From Streptomyces sp. WMMC500 (GTDB lineage: Bacteria; Actinomycetota; Actinomycetes; Streptomycetales; Streptomycetaceae): 64,000 bases of DNA. This document shows, one piece after another, positions 27,636-37,130 of the stretch (position 1 is its first letter; each line of letters starts with the position of its first letter). The notes under the pieces are model-generated. The model saw only the letters and a list, made by a program, of their open reading frames with translations, was not told the DNA's origin and ran no database searches. The stretch covers positions 5,033,001-5,097,000 of the forward strand of contig NZ_CP114905.1 in NCBI RefSeq assembly GCF_027497195.1, given 5' to 3'. Position numbers and translations under genes: made by a program.

Positions 27636-28165
27636 AGGCGCCCACCATTCGGCGTAAGGTGTGGCGCGTGGGTTTGCCTGAGAAGGCTCTCGGGTACACC
27701 ATGGAAGTCACGGATCGTTCGCGACCGTGCTAACCCGGACCGGCTCCTCCCCCCCCGAGTCGGCCGTGGGGACGACCCCCGCTCTCCCCCCCGGCGGGGG
27801 TCGTCGCATGTCCGGACTCCGGTTTTTCTCGTCTTTTCTCCGGTCGCGTCGGATCTTCTTCCGCTCTTCCCGGTCGCACCTTGCTTCGGGCCGTCCTTCG
27901 GGCTGTCTTCATCACCGTCGTGGAACTAGACGCATCACCGTGGGTAACCGTTGCCCTGGATCTGCATACTCCCCCGATCGGGTGACGGAGTTGTCCACAA
28001 CCGGTGGGTTGTCCCCAGATTCTCACCAAGATCCCCGAGGGGTGGGGCGGTGGGGGCACGGTGGGGGTCGGAAGCGGGCCGGGCGCCGCCGCGGAAGGCG
28101 GTGGCGCGGGCCGGAGGGGACGGCGTGCCGGGTGGCGCGGCGGAGGAAGCGGGGGAGGCGGCGTC
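27636..28165. other. Intergenic region ahead of the Tad locus
   Basis: 530 bp between divergent genes. It contains the strong hairpin at 27771-27805 and a sequence around 27990-28015 with TTGTCCACA (the actinobacterial DnaA-box consensus) followed by GTTGTCCCC. Promoters for the HAD gene and the ssd-tad genes must lie here, but no convincing hexamer pair was found. Confidence 0.6.
27771..27805. terminator. 12-bp perfect hairpin
   Basis: GACGACCCCCGC (27771-27782) pairs with GCGGGGGTCGTC (27794-27805) around an 11-nt loop. Hairpins of this exact style are common between Streptomyces genes. As it lies between divergent genes it could be an attenuator in a leader, or end an unseen short transcript. 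Confidence 0.6.
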
Positions 28166-29335
28166 ATGGGCCGGGTGTGGAGCGGTGTGCTGCGTGAGGG
28201 GAGCGCGGCTGCTTGTGCCGGGGGTGTTGCCGGGAGTGTTGCCGAAGACGGCGCCGGCGGGCGGCCGTTGGTCGTCACGGAGGACGAGGACCTTCTCGAC
28301 GACCTGCTGCGCCTGTGCGCGGCGGCGGGTACGCAGGCGGAGGTCTCGCACGCTCCGGGGCGGCCGGACTGGGCCGCGGCGCCGCTGGTGCTGGTCGGGG
28401 ACGACAGCGCCGCGCGGCTGGGCGCGGCGGGGCCGGCCCGGCGGGACGGGGTGGTGCTCGTCGGCCGGGATCAGGACGAGCCGGGGGTGTGGGAGCGGGC
28501 GGTAGCGGTCGGGGCGGAGCAGGTGCTCGTGCTGCCGGACGGGGAGACGGCGCTGGTGGACCGGATCGCCGACGCCGCGGAGGGAGTCGGCGCGCAGGCC
28601 CGCACGGTCGGCGTCGTCGGCGGCCGGGGCGGCGCCGGGGCGTCCACGCTGGCCTGCGCGCTCGCGGTGACGGCGGCGCGGGCCGGGCGGCGGACGGTGC
28701 TGGTCGACGCGGATCCCCTGGGCGGCGGGCTCGACGTGCTGCTCGGCGGCGAGGAGGCGGAGGGGCTGCGCTGGCCGGCCCTCGCGACCTCGCGGGGGCG
28801 GATCGGCGGAGCCGCGCTGGAGGAGTCGCTGCCGCGGCTGCACGAACTGCGGCTGCTGAGCTGGGACCGGGGCGGCGGCGATCCGGGGGCGGCCGCGGTG
28901 TCCCCGGAGGCGATGCGCTCGGTGCTGGCGGCGGCCCGGCGGCGGTGCGGGGTGGTCGTGGTCGACCTGCCGCGGCGGGTGGACGAGCCGGTGGCCGAGG
29001 CGCTGGCCCAGGTGGACGTGGGGCTGCTGGTGGTGCCGGCGGAGCTGCGCGCGGTCGCGGCGGCGCACCGGGTGGCCGATGCGGTGCGGATGGTGCTGGG
29101 CGATCTGCGGGTGGTGGTCCGGGGCCCGACGCGGGGCGGCCTGGTGGCCGGGGACGTGGCGGAGCTGCTGGGCCTCCCCCTGGCGGGTGAACTCCCGGCC
29201 GAACCGGGCCTGCCGCAGGCCGCCGAGACCGGTGGCCCTCCCCCGGGCGCCCGCCCCCGAACCCCGCTGTCCCGCTTCTGTACGGACTTCTGGACCCGGG
29301 CCCTCCCGGGCGCGGGCCAGGAGGTGACGGCATGA
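28166..29335 (+). CDS. ssd: Septum-site-determining/TadZ-like MinD-family ATPase
   Basis: 389 residues from the ATG at 28166, with GGGAGG 7 nt upstream. The N-terminal ~135 residues resemble the receiver-like domain of TadZ/CpaE and mycobacterial Ssd (VTEDEDLLDDLLRLCAAAG). The ATPase domain follows with the P-loop GGRGGAGAST and the Asp of VDADPLGGGLD. In Tad systems this protein positions the pilus machine; mycobacterial Ssd also affects septation. Its stop overlaps the tadA start (ATGA), starting a tight operon. Confidence 0.87.
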   Translation: MGRVWSGVLREGSAAACAGGVAGSVAEDGAGGRPLVVTEDEDLLDDLLRLCAAAGTQAEVSHAPGRPDWAAAPLVLVGDDSAARLGAAGPARRDGVVLVGRDQDEPGVWERAVAVGAEQVLVLPDGETALVDRIADAAEGVGAQARTVGVVGGRGGAGASTLACALAVTAARAGRRTVLVDADPLGGGLDVLLGGEEAEGLRWPALATSRGRIGGAALEESLPRLHELRLLSWDRGGGDPGAAAVSPEAMRSVLAAARRRCGVVVVDLPRRVDEPVAEALAQVDVGLLVVPAELRAVAAAHRVADAVRMVLGDLRVVVRGPTRGGLVAGDVAELLGLPLAGELPAEPGLPQAAETGGPPPGARPRTPLSRFCTDFWTRALPGAGQEVTA

Positions 29336-30777
29336 AGGGGACGGAGCAGGCCGCGGAGCGTCTGGTCACGGGCTCGGGGCGGACCTTGCCGCAGCGCGGC
29401 CGCGGGCGGGGCGCGGAGGGCGACAGGGGAGCGGCGGCCACCGCCGCGGTCCGTACGGCCGCCCGGCCCACCGGTCGGCCGGGCCGGGGGCCGGTGGGTG
29501 CGCCCTCGCGTGGGGGGCCGGAGGCGGTGCTCGCCCGCGGCGCCCGGCCCCCGGAGTTCGTACGGGGACGTCCGCCCGCGCCGCGGCGCTCCGGCGGAGG
29601 TGCCGGGGAATCGGGCGCCGTGTCGGGGCAGTTGGTGGGGGCCGTGCGGCGGCGGTTGGCGGAGGACGGCGGGGAGCCGACGCCCGCCGGGGTGGCCGCC
29701 GCGCTGCGGCGGGAGGGGCGGCTGCTCGGCGACACCGAGGTGCTGGCCATCGTGGGCGCGCTCCGTTCGGAGATGGTCGGAAGCGGGCCGCTGGAGCCGC
29801 TGCTGGCCGAGCCGGACGTCACGGACGTGCTCGTCACCGCGCCGGACGAGGTGTGGGTGGACCGGGGGCGCGGCCTGGAGCGGGTCGACGTGCGGTTCGC
29901 GGACGGCGACGCCGTGCGGCGCCTTGCGCAGCGTCTCGCCGCCGTCGCCGGGCGCCGGCTCGACGACGCGCGCCCGTGGGCCGACGCCCGGTTGCCCGAC
30001 GGCACGCGGCTGCACGCGGTCCTGCCGCCGGTGGCCGTGGGCTCGGCCTGTCTGTCGCTGCGGGTGGTGCGGCGGCGGGCGTTCAGCCTCGCGGAGCTGG
30101 CCGCCGCCGGGACGGTGCCGCCGGGCGGCGAGGGGCTGCTGCGCGGACTCCTCGACGCCCGGCTGTCGTTCCTGGTGAGCGGCGGTACGGGCAGCGGGAA
30201 GACGACGTTGCTGAGTGCGTTGCTGTCGCTGGTGCGACGGGACGAGCGGATCGTGCTGGCGGAGGAGTCGGCCGAGTTGCGGCCGGATCACCCCCACGTC
30301 GTACGCCTCGAGGCCCGTCCCGCGAACCAGGAGGGTGTCGGCGAGGTGACCCTCCAGGACCTCGTGCGGCAGGCGCTGCGGATGCGCCCCGACCGGCTGG
30401 TCGTGGGCGAGGTGCGGGGCCGGGAGGTCGTCGATCTCCTGGCCGCGCTGAACACGGGCCACGAAGGGGGCTCGGGCACCGTCCACGCGAACGCGGCGGG
30501 CGACGTGCCCGCGCGGCTTGAGGCGCTGGGCGCGGTCGCGGGCCTGGACAGGCCCGCTCTGCACAGCCAGTTGGCCGCGGCGGTGTCGGTGCTGCTGCAC
30601 CTGGTGCGCGACCGGCGGGGGCGACGGCGTATCGCGGAGGTGCACGTGCTGGAGCGGGACGGCGCGGGGCTGGTGACGGCGGTGCCCGCGGCGGTCTGGG
30701 CGGCCGGGGGGTTCGCGCGGCGGGCCGGGTGGCCGCGACTGGAGCGCCTGTTGGAGCGGGGCGGGGGAGCGGAGTGA
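29332..30777 (+). CDS. tadA: Tad/Flp pilus assembly ATPase TadA (CpaF family)
   Basis: 481 residues. After a basic, disordered N-terminus comes the secretion ATPase: Walker A SGGTGSGKTT near residue 283, the Asp box with RIVLAEES, and Walker B in RMRPDRLVVGEVRG, then the His box GHEGGSGTVHANAA. It powers Flp-pilus or DNA-uptake-like machinery at the inner face of the membrane. The ATG overlaps the ssd stop and the next gene overlaps its own stop. Confidence 0.95.
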   Translation: MKGTEQAAERLVTGSGRTLPQRGRGRGAEGDRGAAATAAVRTAARPTGRPGRGPVGAPSRGGPEAVLARGARPPEFVRGRPPAPRRSGGGAGESGAVSGQLVGAVRRRLAEDGGEPTPAGVAAALRREGRLLGDTEVLAIVGALRSEMVGSGPLEPLLAEPDVTDVLVTAPDEVWVDRGRGLERVDVRFADGDAVRRLAQRLAAVAGRRLDDARPWADARLPDGTRLHAVLPPVAVGSACLSLRVVRRRAFSLAELAAAGTVPPGGEGLLRGLLDARLSFLVSGGTGSGKTTLLSALLSLVRRDERIVLAEESAELRPDHPHVVRLEARPANQEGVGEVTLQDLVRQALRMRPDRLVVGEVRGREVVDLLAALNTGHEGGSGTVHANAAGDVPARLEALGAVAGLDRPALHSQLAAAVSVLLHLVRDRRGRRRIAEVHVLERDGAGLVTAVPAAVWAAGGFARRAGWPRLERLLERGGGAE

Positions 30778-31631
30778 GTGGGGAGGTCACGGCGTTGGCG
30801 CCGGCGTGCGGGGCGGCGATGTGCGCGGGAGCGGCCGTCGTGCTCGCGGGCGGGCGGAGGCCCGCGGTGCGGCGTGCCCGCGCGCTGCTGGGGCCGCCGG
30901 GGAGCGCGGAGCGGGCGGGCGCGTGGCGGCGGGTGGCCGCAGTCGTACGGACGTGGGGTGGGCGCCGCGAGTGGTGGTGCCTGCCGGCCGGGGGCGCGGT
31001 GGCGCTGCTGGGGGCGTCGTGGCTGCCGTTGCTCGCGGGAGCGGTGGCGGTGCCGCTCGTCCGGCGGCGGTTGCGCCGCCGGGAGCGGCGCGGTGCGCAG
31101 GCGTGCCGGGCGGCCGCCGTGATCGAGCTGTGCGCGGCGGTGGCGGGAGGGCTGCGGGCCGGCCGGCAGCCGGCCGCGGCGCTGCTCACCGCGGCGCCCG
31201 GCGGTCCCGCGGGCGGTCCCGAGGTGCTGGCCGCCGCGCGGTTCGGCGGCGACGTGCCGGGTGCGCTGCGTGCGGCGGCCGGCGCCCCCGGCGCGCAGGG
31301 GCTCGCGGGGATCGCCGCGTGCTGGCAGGTGGCCGCGAGCGGCGGCGCCGGGCTCGCGGACGGGCTGGACCGGGTGGCCGCGGCGCTGCGCGCGGAGCGG
31401 GACGAACGGGACGAGTTGCAGGCCCAGTTGGCGGGCCCGCGGGCGACGGCGCTGCTGCTGGCGCTGCTGCCCGGCTTCGGCCTGCTGATGGGTTCGGCGC
31501 TCGGTGCAGCGCCGCTGCGGGTGCTGCTGCACACGCCGGCGGGGCTGGTCTGCCTGGTCGCGGGCGGTCTGCTGGAGTGGGCGGGGCTCGCCTGGGTGGG
31601 CCGGATCGTGCGGGGTGCGCATGCGCGCTGA
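30774..31631 (+). CDS. tadB: Tad pilus membrane platform protein TadB
   Basis: 285 residues from a GTG that overlaps the tadA stop (GTGA), with GGGGGAG just upstream. Two N-terminal hydrophobic segments, a T2SSF-type helical domain with the typical ELCAAVAGGLRAGR start, and two C-terminal membrane helices. It forms the inner-membrane platform with TadC. Confidence 0.9.
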   Translation: MSGEVTALAPACGAAMCAGAAVVLAGGRRPAVRRARALLGPPGSAERAGAWRRVAAVVRTWGGRREWWCLPAGGAVALLGASWLPLLAGAVAVPLVRRRLRRRERRGAQACRAAAVIELCAAVAGGLRAGRQPAAALLTAAPGGPAGGPEVLAAARFGGDVPGALRAAAGAPGAQGLAGIAACWQVAASGGAGLADGLDRVAAALRAERDERDELQAQLAGPRATALLLALLPGFGLLMGSALGAAPLRVLLHTPAGLVCLVAGGLLEWAGLAWVGRIVRGAHAR

Positions 31632-32436
31632 GTTCATCCACAGCCTGTGGACGGCGCTTTCCGTCCTGGCCGCCGCGTACTGCGCGGCGGACGCGGCTCT
31701 CGCGTCCTGGCGTGCACGCGCCTCGCGGCGACGGTTCCCCGCCGTGCTGGGCCCCGTGGCGCCGGCCGCACGGCCGGGGTCGCCCGGGCGGTCCGGCGGC
31801 GGGCCGCGGCCGGCCGTGATGCGGCTCCGGGAGACCGCGGTGCGGTGGGTGCCGGGTCTGCTCGCGGGGGTCGCCGTGCTCATCTTCGTCGGCGGGGCGG
31901 TCGGCGCCGTGGCGGGACTCGCCGCGGCGTACGGCATACGGCGGTGGCAGCGCCGCGCCGCCACCCTCGCGCGACGGGACGCCGGCATACGCGCCGGCCC
32001 CGACCTCGCCCTGGCCGCCGACCTCCTCGCCGCCTGCCTGGCGGCGGGCGCGGGTCCGCGGGACGCGGCCGCGGAGGTGGGCCGCTCGTTGGGCGGTCCG
32101 GTCGGGGAACGCCTGGCGCGGGGCGCGGCGGAGCTGCGCCTCGGCGCCGCGCCGCACGCGGCGTGGGCGCCCCTCGCGGAACTCCCGGGCGCGGCCCGGC
32201 TGGCCGGCTGGCTGGAGCAGGCGGGCCACACGGGCGTACCGGTGGTCGACGCGGTCTCCCGGCTGGCCGCCGAGTGCCGGGCGGAGGAGACGCGAGCGGC
32301 GGCGGCCCGTGCCCGCAGGGCGGGCGTCAAGGTGGCGGGCCCGCTGGGGCTGTGCTTCCTGCCCGCGTTCCTGGCGGTCGGGGTTTCGCCGGTGGTGATG
32401 GGCCTGGCGACTCGGTTGCTGGGCGGCAGTGCATGA
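31621..32436 (+). CDS. tadC: Tad pilus membrane platform protein TadC
   Basis: 271 residues; the ATG lies 11 bp inside tadB. It repeats the T2SSF layout: N-terminal helix, paired hydrophobic stretch near residues 80-103, the LAADLLAACLAAGAGPRDAA helical domain, and a C-terminal membrane helix ending in GLATRLLGGSA. It is a partner of TadB. Confidence 0.9.
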   Translation: MRAEFIHSLWTALSVLAAAYCAADAALASWRARASRRRFPAVLGPVAPAARPGSPGRSGGGPRPAVMRLRETAVRWVPGLLAGVAVLIFVGGAVGAVAGLAAAYGIRRWQRRAATLARRDAGIRAGPDLALAADLLAACLAAGAGPRDAAAEVGRSLGGPVGERLARGAAELRLGAAPHAAWAPLAELPGAARLAGWLEQAGHTGVPVVDAVSRLAAECRAEETRAAAARARRAGVKVAGPLGLCFLPAFLAVGVSPVVMGLATRLLGGSA

Positions 32437-32473
32437 CGGACATGGACACGGACACGGAGACACGGGGGTCGAG

Positions 32474-32674
32474 ATGGTCGGCAGGTTCGCCCGGAGGGTG
32501 CGCGCGTACGCGCGGAGGCTCGGCGGGGACGCGGGGATGACCACGTCCGAGTACGCGGTGGGCACGATCGCCGCGGTCGCGTTCGCGGCGATCTTGTACA
32601 AGGTGGTGACGAGCGATGCGGTCGGCGGCGCGCTGCAGGCGGTGGTGGAACGCGCGCTGGACGTCCCGTTCTGA
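32474..32674 (+). CDS. Flp-type pilin (DUF4244)
   Basis: 66 residues from the ATG at 32474 (GGGGG 5 nt before); a GTG at 32429 would add 15 residues of His/Gly-rich sequence with no family resemblance. The core GMTTSEYAVGTIAAVAFAAILYKV is the Flp pilin/DUF4244 signature: a prepilin cleavage site at Gly, the Glu five residues on, and one hydrophobic helix. It is the structural subunit of the predicted pilus. Confidence 0.88.
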   Translation: MVGRFARRVRAYARRLGGDAGMTTSEYAVGTIAAVAFAAILYKVVTSDAVGGALQAVVERALDVPF

Positions 32675-32750
32675 CACGGGCGACGCCGGGGCGCGGACGG
32701 ATGCGGAGTCCGCCGGGCGCGCTGTCCGGGGGCGCGGGGACGCGGGGGTC

Positions 32751-33071
32751 GTGACCGCGGAGGCGGCGGTGGCCGTTCCGGCGCTGGTGTTCCTCGCTCT
32801 CGGGCTGGTCTGGGCGCTGATGGCCGCCGCCGCGCAGATCCAGTGCGTGGACGCCGCCCGCGCGGGCGCGCGGGCGGCGGCCCGGGGTGAGCCCGCGGCC
32901 GACGTGCGCGGGGCCGCCCTGGCGGCGGCTCCCCGCGAAGCGGCCGTGACGGTGGCGCGGGACGGCGATCTGGTGCGCGTACGGGTACGGGCGGCGGCGC
33001 CGGGACCGGGGTCACTCTCCCTCGACCTCGGCGGGGAGGCGGTCGCCCTTGCGGAAGAGACCGTTCGATGA
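32751..33071 (+). CDS. TadE-like pseudopilin
   Basis: 106 residues from the GTG at 32751. The frame is open back to an ATG at 32616 inside the pilin gene, and 25 coding-like codons precede 32751, so the start is uncertain. TAEAAVAVPALVFLALGLVWAL is the TadE membrane segment, and AAAQIQCVDAARAGARAAARGE is strongly typical of actinobacterial TadE. A minor pilin or pseudopilin role is expected. Confidence 0.82.
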   Translation: MTAEAAVAVPALVFLALGLVWALMAAAAQIQCVDAARAGARAAARGEPAADVRGAALAAAPREAAVTVARDGDLVRVRVRAAAPGPGSLSLDLGGEAVALAEETVR

Positions 33072-33417
33072 CCGGGGCGGGGCGACGGTGTGGTCGGCGC
33101 TGGCCTGCTTCGCGCTGTGCGCGGTGTTCGCCGCCGCGCTGGGGCTGGGGCAGGCGGTGCACTCCCGCCACCGCGCCGGCGGGGCCGCCGACCTGGCCGC
33201 GCTGGCGGCGTCGGACCGGGCGCTGCTCGGCGAGGCGGCGGCTTGCCGGGCGGCCCGGCGGGTGGCGGCGGCGCAGGACGCCCGGCTGCTGCGGTGCGCC
33301 GTGTCCGGCGAGGTCGCGGACGTCGTGGCGGCGGCCCGTACCGGCCGCTTCACCGCAGAGGTCCGCTCCCGGGCCGGCCCGCCGTCCCCGGCCGGCGACC
33401 GCCCGGGGTTGCGGTAG
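33049..33417 (+). CDS. TadE/TadG-like secreted protein (Rv3654c family)
   Basis: 122 residues from a TTG with GGGGAGG 9 nt before it, overlapping tadE by 23 bp. The start DRGGATVWSALACFALCAVF with LGQAVHSRHRAGGAADLAALAA matches the actinobacterial Rv3654c-type TadE-like family: one membrane helix followed by a short extracytoplasmic domain with two cysteines. It is the last gene of the Tad operon. Confidence 0.82.
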   Translation: MRKRPFDDRGGATVWSALACFALCAVFAAALGLGQAVHSRHRAGGAADLAALAASDRALLGEAAACRAARRVAAAQDARLLRCAVSGEVADVVAAARTGRFTAEVRSRAGPPSPAGDRPGLR

Positions 33418-33471
33418 AGCGCGCTCCAGCCTTCAGACTCCGCCCGTGGCAGACACACGAAAGGACTCCGC

Positions 33472-34458
33472 ATGAAGTACCGCACGATCGGTGCCGACCC
33501 GCAGAACCGGCGCGAGGTCAGCGTGCTCAGCCTCGGCGCCATGCTCTTCGGCTCCCGGACCGACGAGGAGACCTCGTTCGCGATCCTCGACCGCTACGTC
33601 GAGGCCGGCGGCACGTTCGTCGACACCTCCGACAACTACGCGTTCTGGGTGGACGGTTCGCAGGGCGGCCAGAGCGAGAGCCTGCTCGGGCGGTGGCGGC
33701 GCAGCCGGGGGATCGGGGACGAGGTGGTCGTCGCGACCAAGCTCGGCGCCCGGCCGCTCGCCCCCGGCACCTCCTATGTCGACAACGCCGAGGGCCTGTC
33801 GGCGAAGGTGATCCGGCAGTCCGCGGACGAGAGCCGGCAGCGGCTCGGAATGGAGAAGCTGGACGTTCTCTACGCGCACATCGACGACATGACGGTGCCG
33901 CAGGAGGAGACCGTCGAGGCGTTCGGCGCCCTCGTGGCGGAGGGTTCCGTCGGGCTGCTGGGCGTGAGCAACCAGTGGGTCTGGCGCGTCGAGCGGGCCC
34001 GTGCCCACGCGGCGTCGGCCGGCCTCGCCGGGTACGAGCTGCTGCAGTACCACCACACCTACCTGCGCCGGCGGACTGACCGCCCGAGCGAGATCGACCC
34101 GGACGGTTCACCGGGCGGCGTGGACGGGGCGATGCTCAGCTACCTGCGCCACCACCCGGGGCTCACGCTCGTCGCGTACTCGCCGCTGCTCGCCGGCGGC
34201 TACGTCCGCGCGGACAAGCCGCTCGGGCACGAGCTGGACCACCCGGGGACGCCGGCGCGGCTGGCGGCGTTGCGGGCGGTGGCGAAGGAGGCCGGGGCGA
34301 CGGTCAACCAGGTGGTGCTGTCCTGGCTCATCGGCGGGGAGGTGCCGGTGATACCGCTGGTCGGCGCCTCGTCGGTGGCCCAACTGGACGAGAGCCTCGC
34401 CGCGGTGGACCTGGAGCTGACGGAGGACCAGCGGGCGCGCCTCGACGCCGCCGGCTGA
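33472..34458 (+). CDS. Aldo/keto reductase
   Basis: 328 residues. The tetrad can be read as Asp and Tyr in FVDTSDNYAFW, Lys in VATKLG and His in LYAHIDD. The C-terminal NADPH-binding segment is PLVGASSVAQLDESL. It starts with MKYRTIGADPQNR and lies 54 bp after the Tad genes but is not obviously connected with them. Substrate unknown. Confidence 0.93.
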   Translation: MKYRTIGADPQNRREVSVLSLGAMLFGSRTDEETSFAILDRYVEAGGTFVDTSDNYAFWVDGSQGGQSESLLGRWRRSRGIGDEVVVATKLGARPLAPGTSYVDNAEGLSAKVIRQSADESRQRLGMEKLDVLYAHIDDMTVPQEETVEAFGALVAEGSVGLLGVSNQWVWRVERARAHAASAGLAGYELLQYHHTYLRRRTDRPSEIDPDGSPGGVDGAMLSYLRHHPGLTLVAYSPLLAGGYVRADKPLGHELDHPGTPARLAALRAVAKEAGATVNQVVLSWLIGGEVPVIPLVGASSVAQLDESLAAVDLELTEDQRARLDAAG

Positions 34459-34526
34459 TCCTTTACGGGACCGGGTGTCGCCCGCCGGGCGCGGCCAGGG
34501 GGCCGGGTGCGGTTCGCCGCAGCCCG

Positions 34527-37130
34527 TCAGCCCCCGTCCGCCGCCCGGGTCGCCGGCGGCACCTCCCCCGGCACCTCCCCCGGCTCCGCCCGCGGCTCCG
34601 CCGCCGCCAGCAGCGTCGTCAGCAGGCGCAGCGCCGCCGCCTTGTCCAGCGGGTCGTTGCCGTTGCCGCACTTCGGGGACTGGACGCAGGACGGGCAGCC
34701 GGTGTCGCACTCGCAGGCGGCGATCGCCGAGCGGGTGGCGCTGAGCCACTCGTGGGCGACGCCGAAGGCGCGTTCGGCGAAGCCCGCGCCGCCGGGGTGG
34801 CCGTCGTAGACGAAGACCGTCGGCAGCAGGGTGTCGCCGTGCAGGGGTATGGAGACGCCGCCGATGTCCCAGCGGTCGCACGTGGCGAAGAGCGGCAGCA
34901 TGCCGATCGCGGCGTGCTCCGCCGCGTGCAGGGCGCCGCCCAACTGGTCCTGGGCGATGTCCGCCGCGTCCAGTTGGTCGTCCGTGACGGTCCACCAGAC
35001 GGCGCGGGTGCGCAGCGTCCGCGGCGGCAGGTCGAGCTTCGTCTCGCCCATGATCTCGCCGGTGATCAGCCGGCGGCGCAGGAAGGAGACCACGTGGTTG
35101 GTGACCTCGACCGACCCGAAGCAGAGCCGGGCGTCGCCCCACGGGATCTCGCGTTCGGTCTCCAGCACGGAGACGGAGGTGGTGTCGCGGGCGACGGTGG
35201 TGTACGGGGGGTCGGCGCGCTCCACGAGCGCCACGTTGTCCTCCAGGTCCAGGGTGCGGACCACGTAGGTGCGGCCCTGGTGGAGGTGGACGGCGCCGGC
35301 GTGGACGGTGGTGTGGGAGGCCGCGGCGTCGACGGTGCCGAGCAGGCGGCCCGTGCCGTCCTCGACGACGTCGACGGGGCGGCCGCCCCCGCCGCGGATG
35401 TCGGTGAGGTCGCAGGCGCGTTCCCGCCGGGTCCAGTGCCAGGCTGCTGCCGCGCCGCCGCCGCGCCGCCGCAGCAGCCCGCGGTCGGCGAGCTGCGGCA
35501 GCAGCCCGGCGGCCTCGGCGCCGAAGTACGCCGTGTCGCCGGTGAAGTCGGCGTCGGTCAGCGGCAGTTCGGCGGCTGCGGCGCACAGGTGCGGGGCGAG
35601 CACGTACGGGTTGTCCGGGTCCAGCACCGTGGACTCCACCGGCCGGTGGAAGAGCGCCTCCGGGTGGTGCACCAGGTACGTGTCCAGCGGGTCGTCCCGC
35701 GCAACCAGCACCGCCAGCGCGCCCTGCCCGGACCGGCCCGCGCGTCCGGCCTGCTGCCAGAGCGAGGCCCGGGTGCCGGGGTAGCCGGCGATCAGCACGG
35801 CGTCCAGCCCCGACACGTCCACGCCCAGCTCCAGCGCGGACGTCGCGGCCAGCCCCAGCAACTCGCCGGACTGCAGCGCGGCCTCCAGGGCCCGCCGCTC
35901 GTCCGCCAGATAGCCGCCGCGGTAGGCGGCGACCCGGTCCGCCAGCGCCCGGTCGACGGCCGCCAGCCGGTCCTGGGCGATCATCGCGACCAGCTCCGCG
36001 CCGCGCCGGGAGCGGACGAAGGCGACGGTTCGTACGTCCGCGACCGCCAGGTCCGTCAGCAGCTCGGCGCACTCAGCCGTGGCCGTGCGCCGCACCGGCG
36101 CGCCCCGCTCGCCGTGCAGCTCCGTCAGCGGCGGCTCCCACAGGGCGAACGCGACCTCCCCGCGCGGCGACGCGTCGTCCGTGACCTCCGCCACGGCCCG
36201 CCCCGTCAGCCGCTGCGCCGACAGCCCCGGCTCGGCCGCCGTGGCGGAGGCGAGGAGGAACACCGGGTCCGCGCCGTAGCGGGCGCAGAGCCGGCGCAGC
36301 CGCCGTACGACCTGGGCGACGTGGGAGCCGAAGACGCCGCGGTAGGTGTGGCACTCGTCGATCACGACGTAGCGCAGGGCGCGCAGGAAGGAGGACCACC
36401 GGGAGTGGGCCGGGAGTATGCCGCGGTGCAGCATGTCGGGGTTGGTGAGGACGAGGTTGGCGTACAGGCGCACCCACTCGCGCTCCTCGGCGGGCGTGTC
36501 GCCGTCGTAGACGGCCGGGCGCACGGCCTTGCCGAGCGGGGCGGCCAGCGCTTTGACCGCACGCAACTGGTCGGCGGCCAGCGCCTTCGTCGGCGCCACG
36601 TACAGGGCCGTCGCGCCCCGCCCGTTGGGGGCCTCGGAGCCGTCGAGCGCCGCGCTGAGCACGGGCGCCAGATACGCCAGCGACTTGCCCGACGCCGTGC
36701 CCGTGGCGGCGATCACGGACTCGCCCGCGAGCGCGTGCGCCGCCATCCGCGCCTGATGGGCCCACGGCCGCTCGATCCCGGCGGCCTCGATGGCGCCGGT
36801 CACCTCCGGCCGGATGCCCGCAGGCCAATCGGCATGCCGGCCGCCGCGCGGGGGCAGGTGCTCCGTATGGGTGATGCGAGCGGCGCGGTCCTCCCGGGCG
36901 GCGAGCCGGCGCAGCGCGGTGCGGGGCGAGACATGCGCCGGACCGTCCGCGGTGCCGTCCGCCGCCGTGCGGTCGGCCGTGCCTCGCATCCGCCCGTCCG
37001 GCCGTGCGGCCGGTGTGACGTGGGGTGCACCGGACCGCGCGCCGGGCCGGCCGACCGGCCGGGTGCCCCCGGCCGCGGGGGCCGCCCCCGGCTCGTTCGC
37101 GTCCCCCCACTCGTTCGCGTCCATCGGCAC
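34527..37130 (-). CDS. DEAD/DEAH superfamily-2 helicase, MrfA/Hrq1-like
   Basis: 867 residues as read from the GTG at 37130 (or ATG at 37124). Motifs in order: I in IAATGTASGKS, II as DECHTYRG, motif III-like LLASATA, VI as QQAGRAGRSG. The C-terminal DUF1998 domain has the four cysteines CECDTGCPSCVQSPKCGNG that bind metal in MrfA. The family repairs mitomycin-type damage and unwinds DNA 3'-5'. No ribosome site precedes 37130. A conserved N-terminal extension appears one frame off, starting at 37204 (see findings), so the gene may carry a 1-bp deletion. It is divergent from bldG. Confidence 0.92.
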   Translation of the reverse strand: MPMDANEWGDANEPGAAPAAGGTRPVGRPGARSGAPHVTPAARPDGRMRGTADRTAADGTADGPAHVSPRTALRRLAAREDRAARITHTEHLPPRGGRHADWPAGIRPEVTGAIEAAGIERPWAHQARMAAHALAGESVIAATGTASGKSLAYLAPVLSAALDGSEAPNGRGATALYVAPTKALAADQLRAVKALAAPLGKAVRPAVYDGDTPAEEREWVRLYANLVLTNPDMLHRGILPAHSRWSSFLRALRYVVIDECHTYRGVFGSHVAQVVRRLRRLCARYGADPVFLLASATAAEPGLSAQRLTGRAVAEVTDDASPRGEVAFALWEPPLTELHGERGAPVRRTATAECAELLTDLAVADVRTVAFVRSRRGAELVAMIAQDRLAAVDRALADRVAAYRGGYLADERRALEAALQSGELLGLAATSALELGVDVSGLDAVLIAGYPGTRASLWQQAGRAGRSGQGALAVLVARDDPLDTYLVHHPEALFHRPVESTVLDPDNPYVLAPHLCAAAAELPLTDADFTGDTAYFGAEAAGLLPQLADRGLLRRRGGGAAAAWHWTRRERACDLTDIRGGGGRPVDVVEDGTGRLLGTVDAAASHTTVHAGAVHLHQGRTYVVRTLDLEDNVALVERADPPYTTVARDTTSVSVLETEREIPWGDARLCFGSVEVTNHVVSFLRRRLITGEIMGETKLDLPPRTLRTRAVWWTVTDDQLDAADIAQDQLGGALHAAEHAAIGMLPLFATCDRWDIGGVSIPLHGDTLLPTVFVYDGHPGGAGFAERAFGVAHEWLSATRSAIAACECDTGCPSCVQSPKCGNGNDPLDKAAALRLLTTLLAAAEPRAEPGEVPGEVPPATRAADGG

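Noticed and set aside
27640..27740. Possible structured RNA or tRNA ahead of the Tad locus
   Set aside because: No cloverleaf, CCA end or conserved riboswitch core could be folded by eye.
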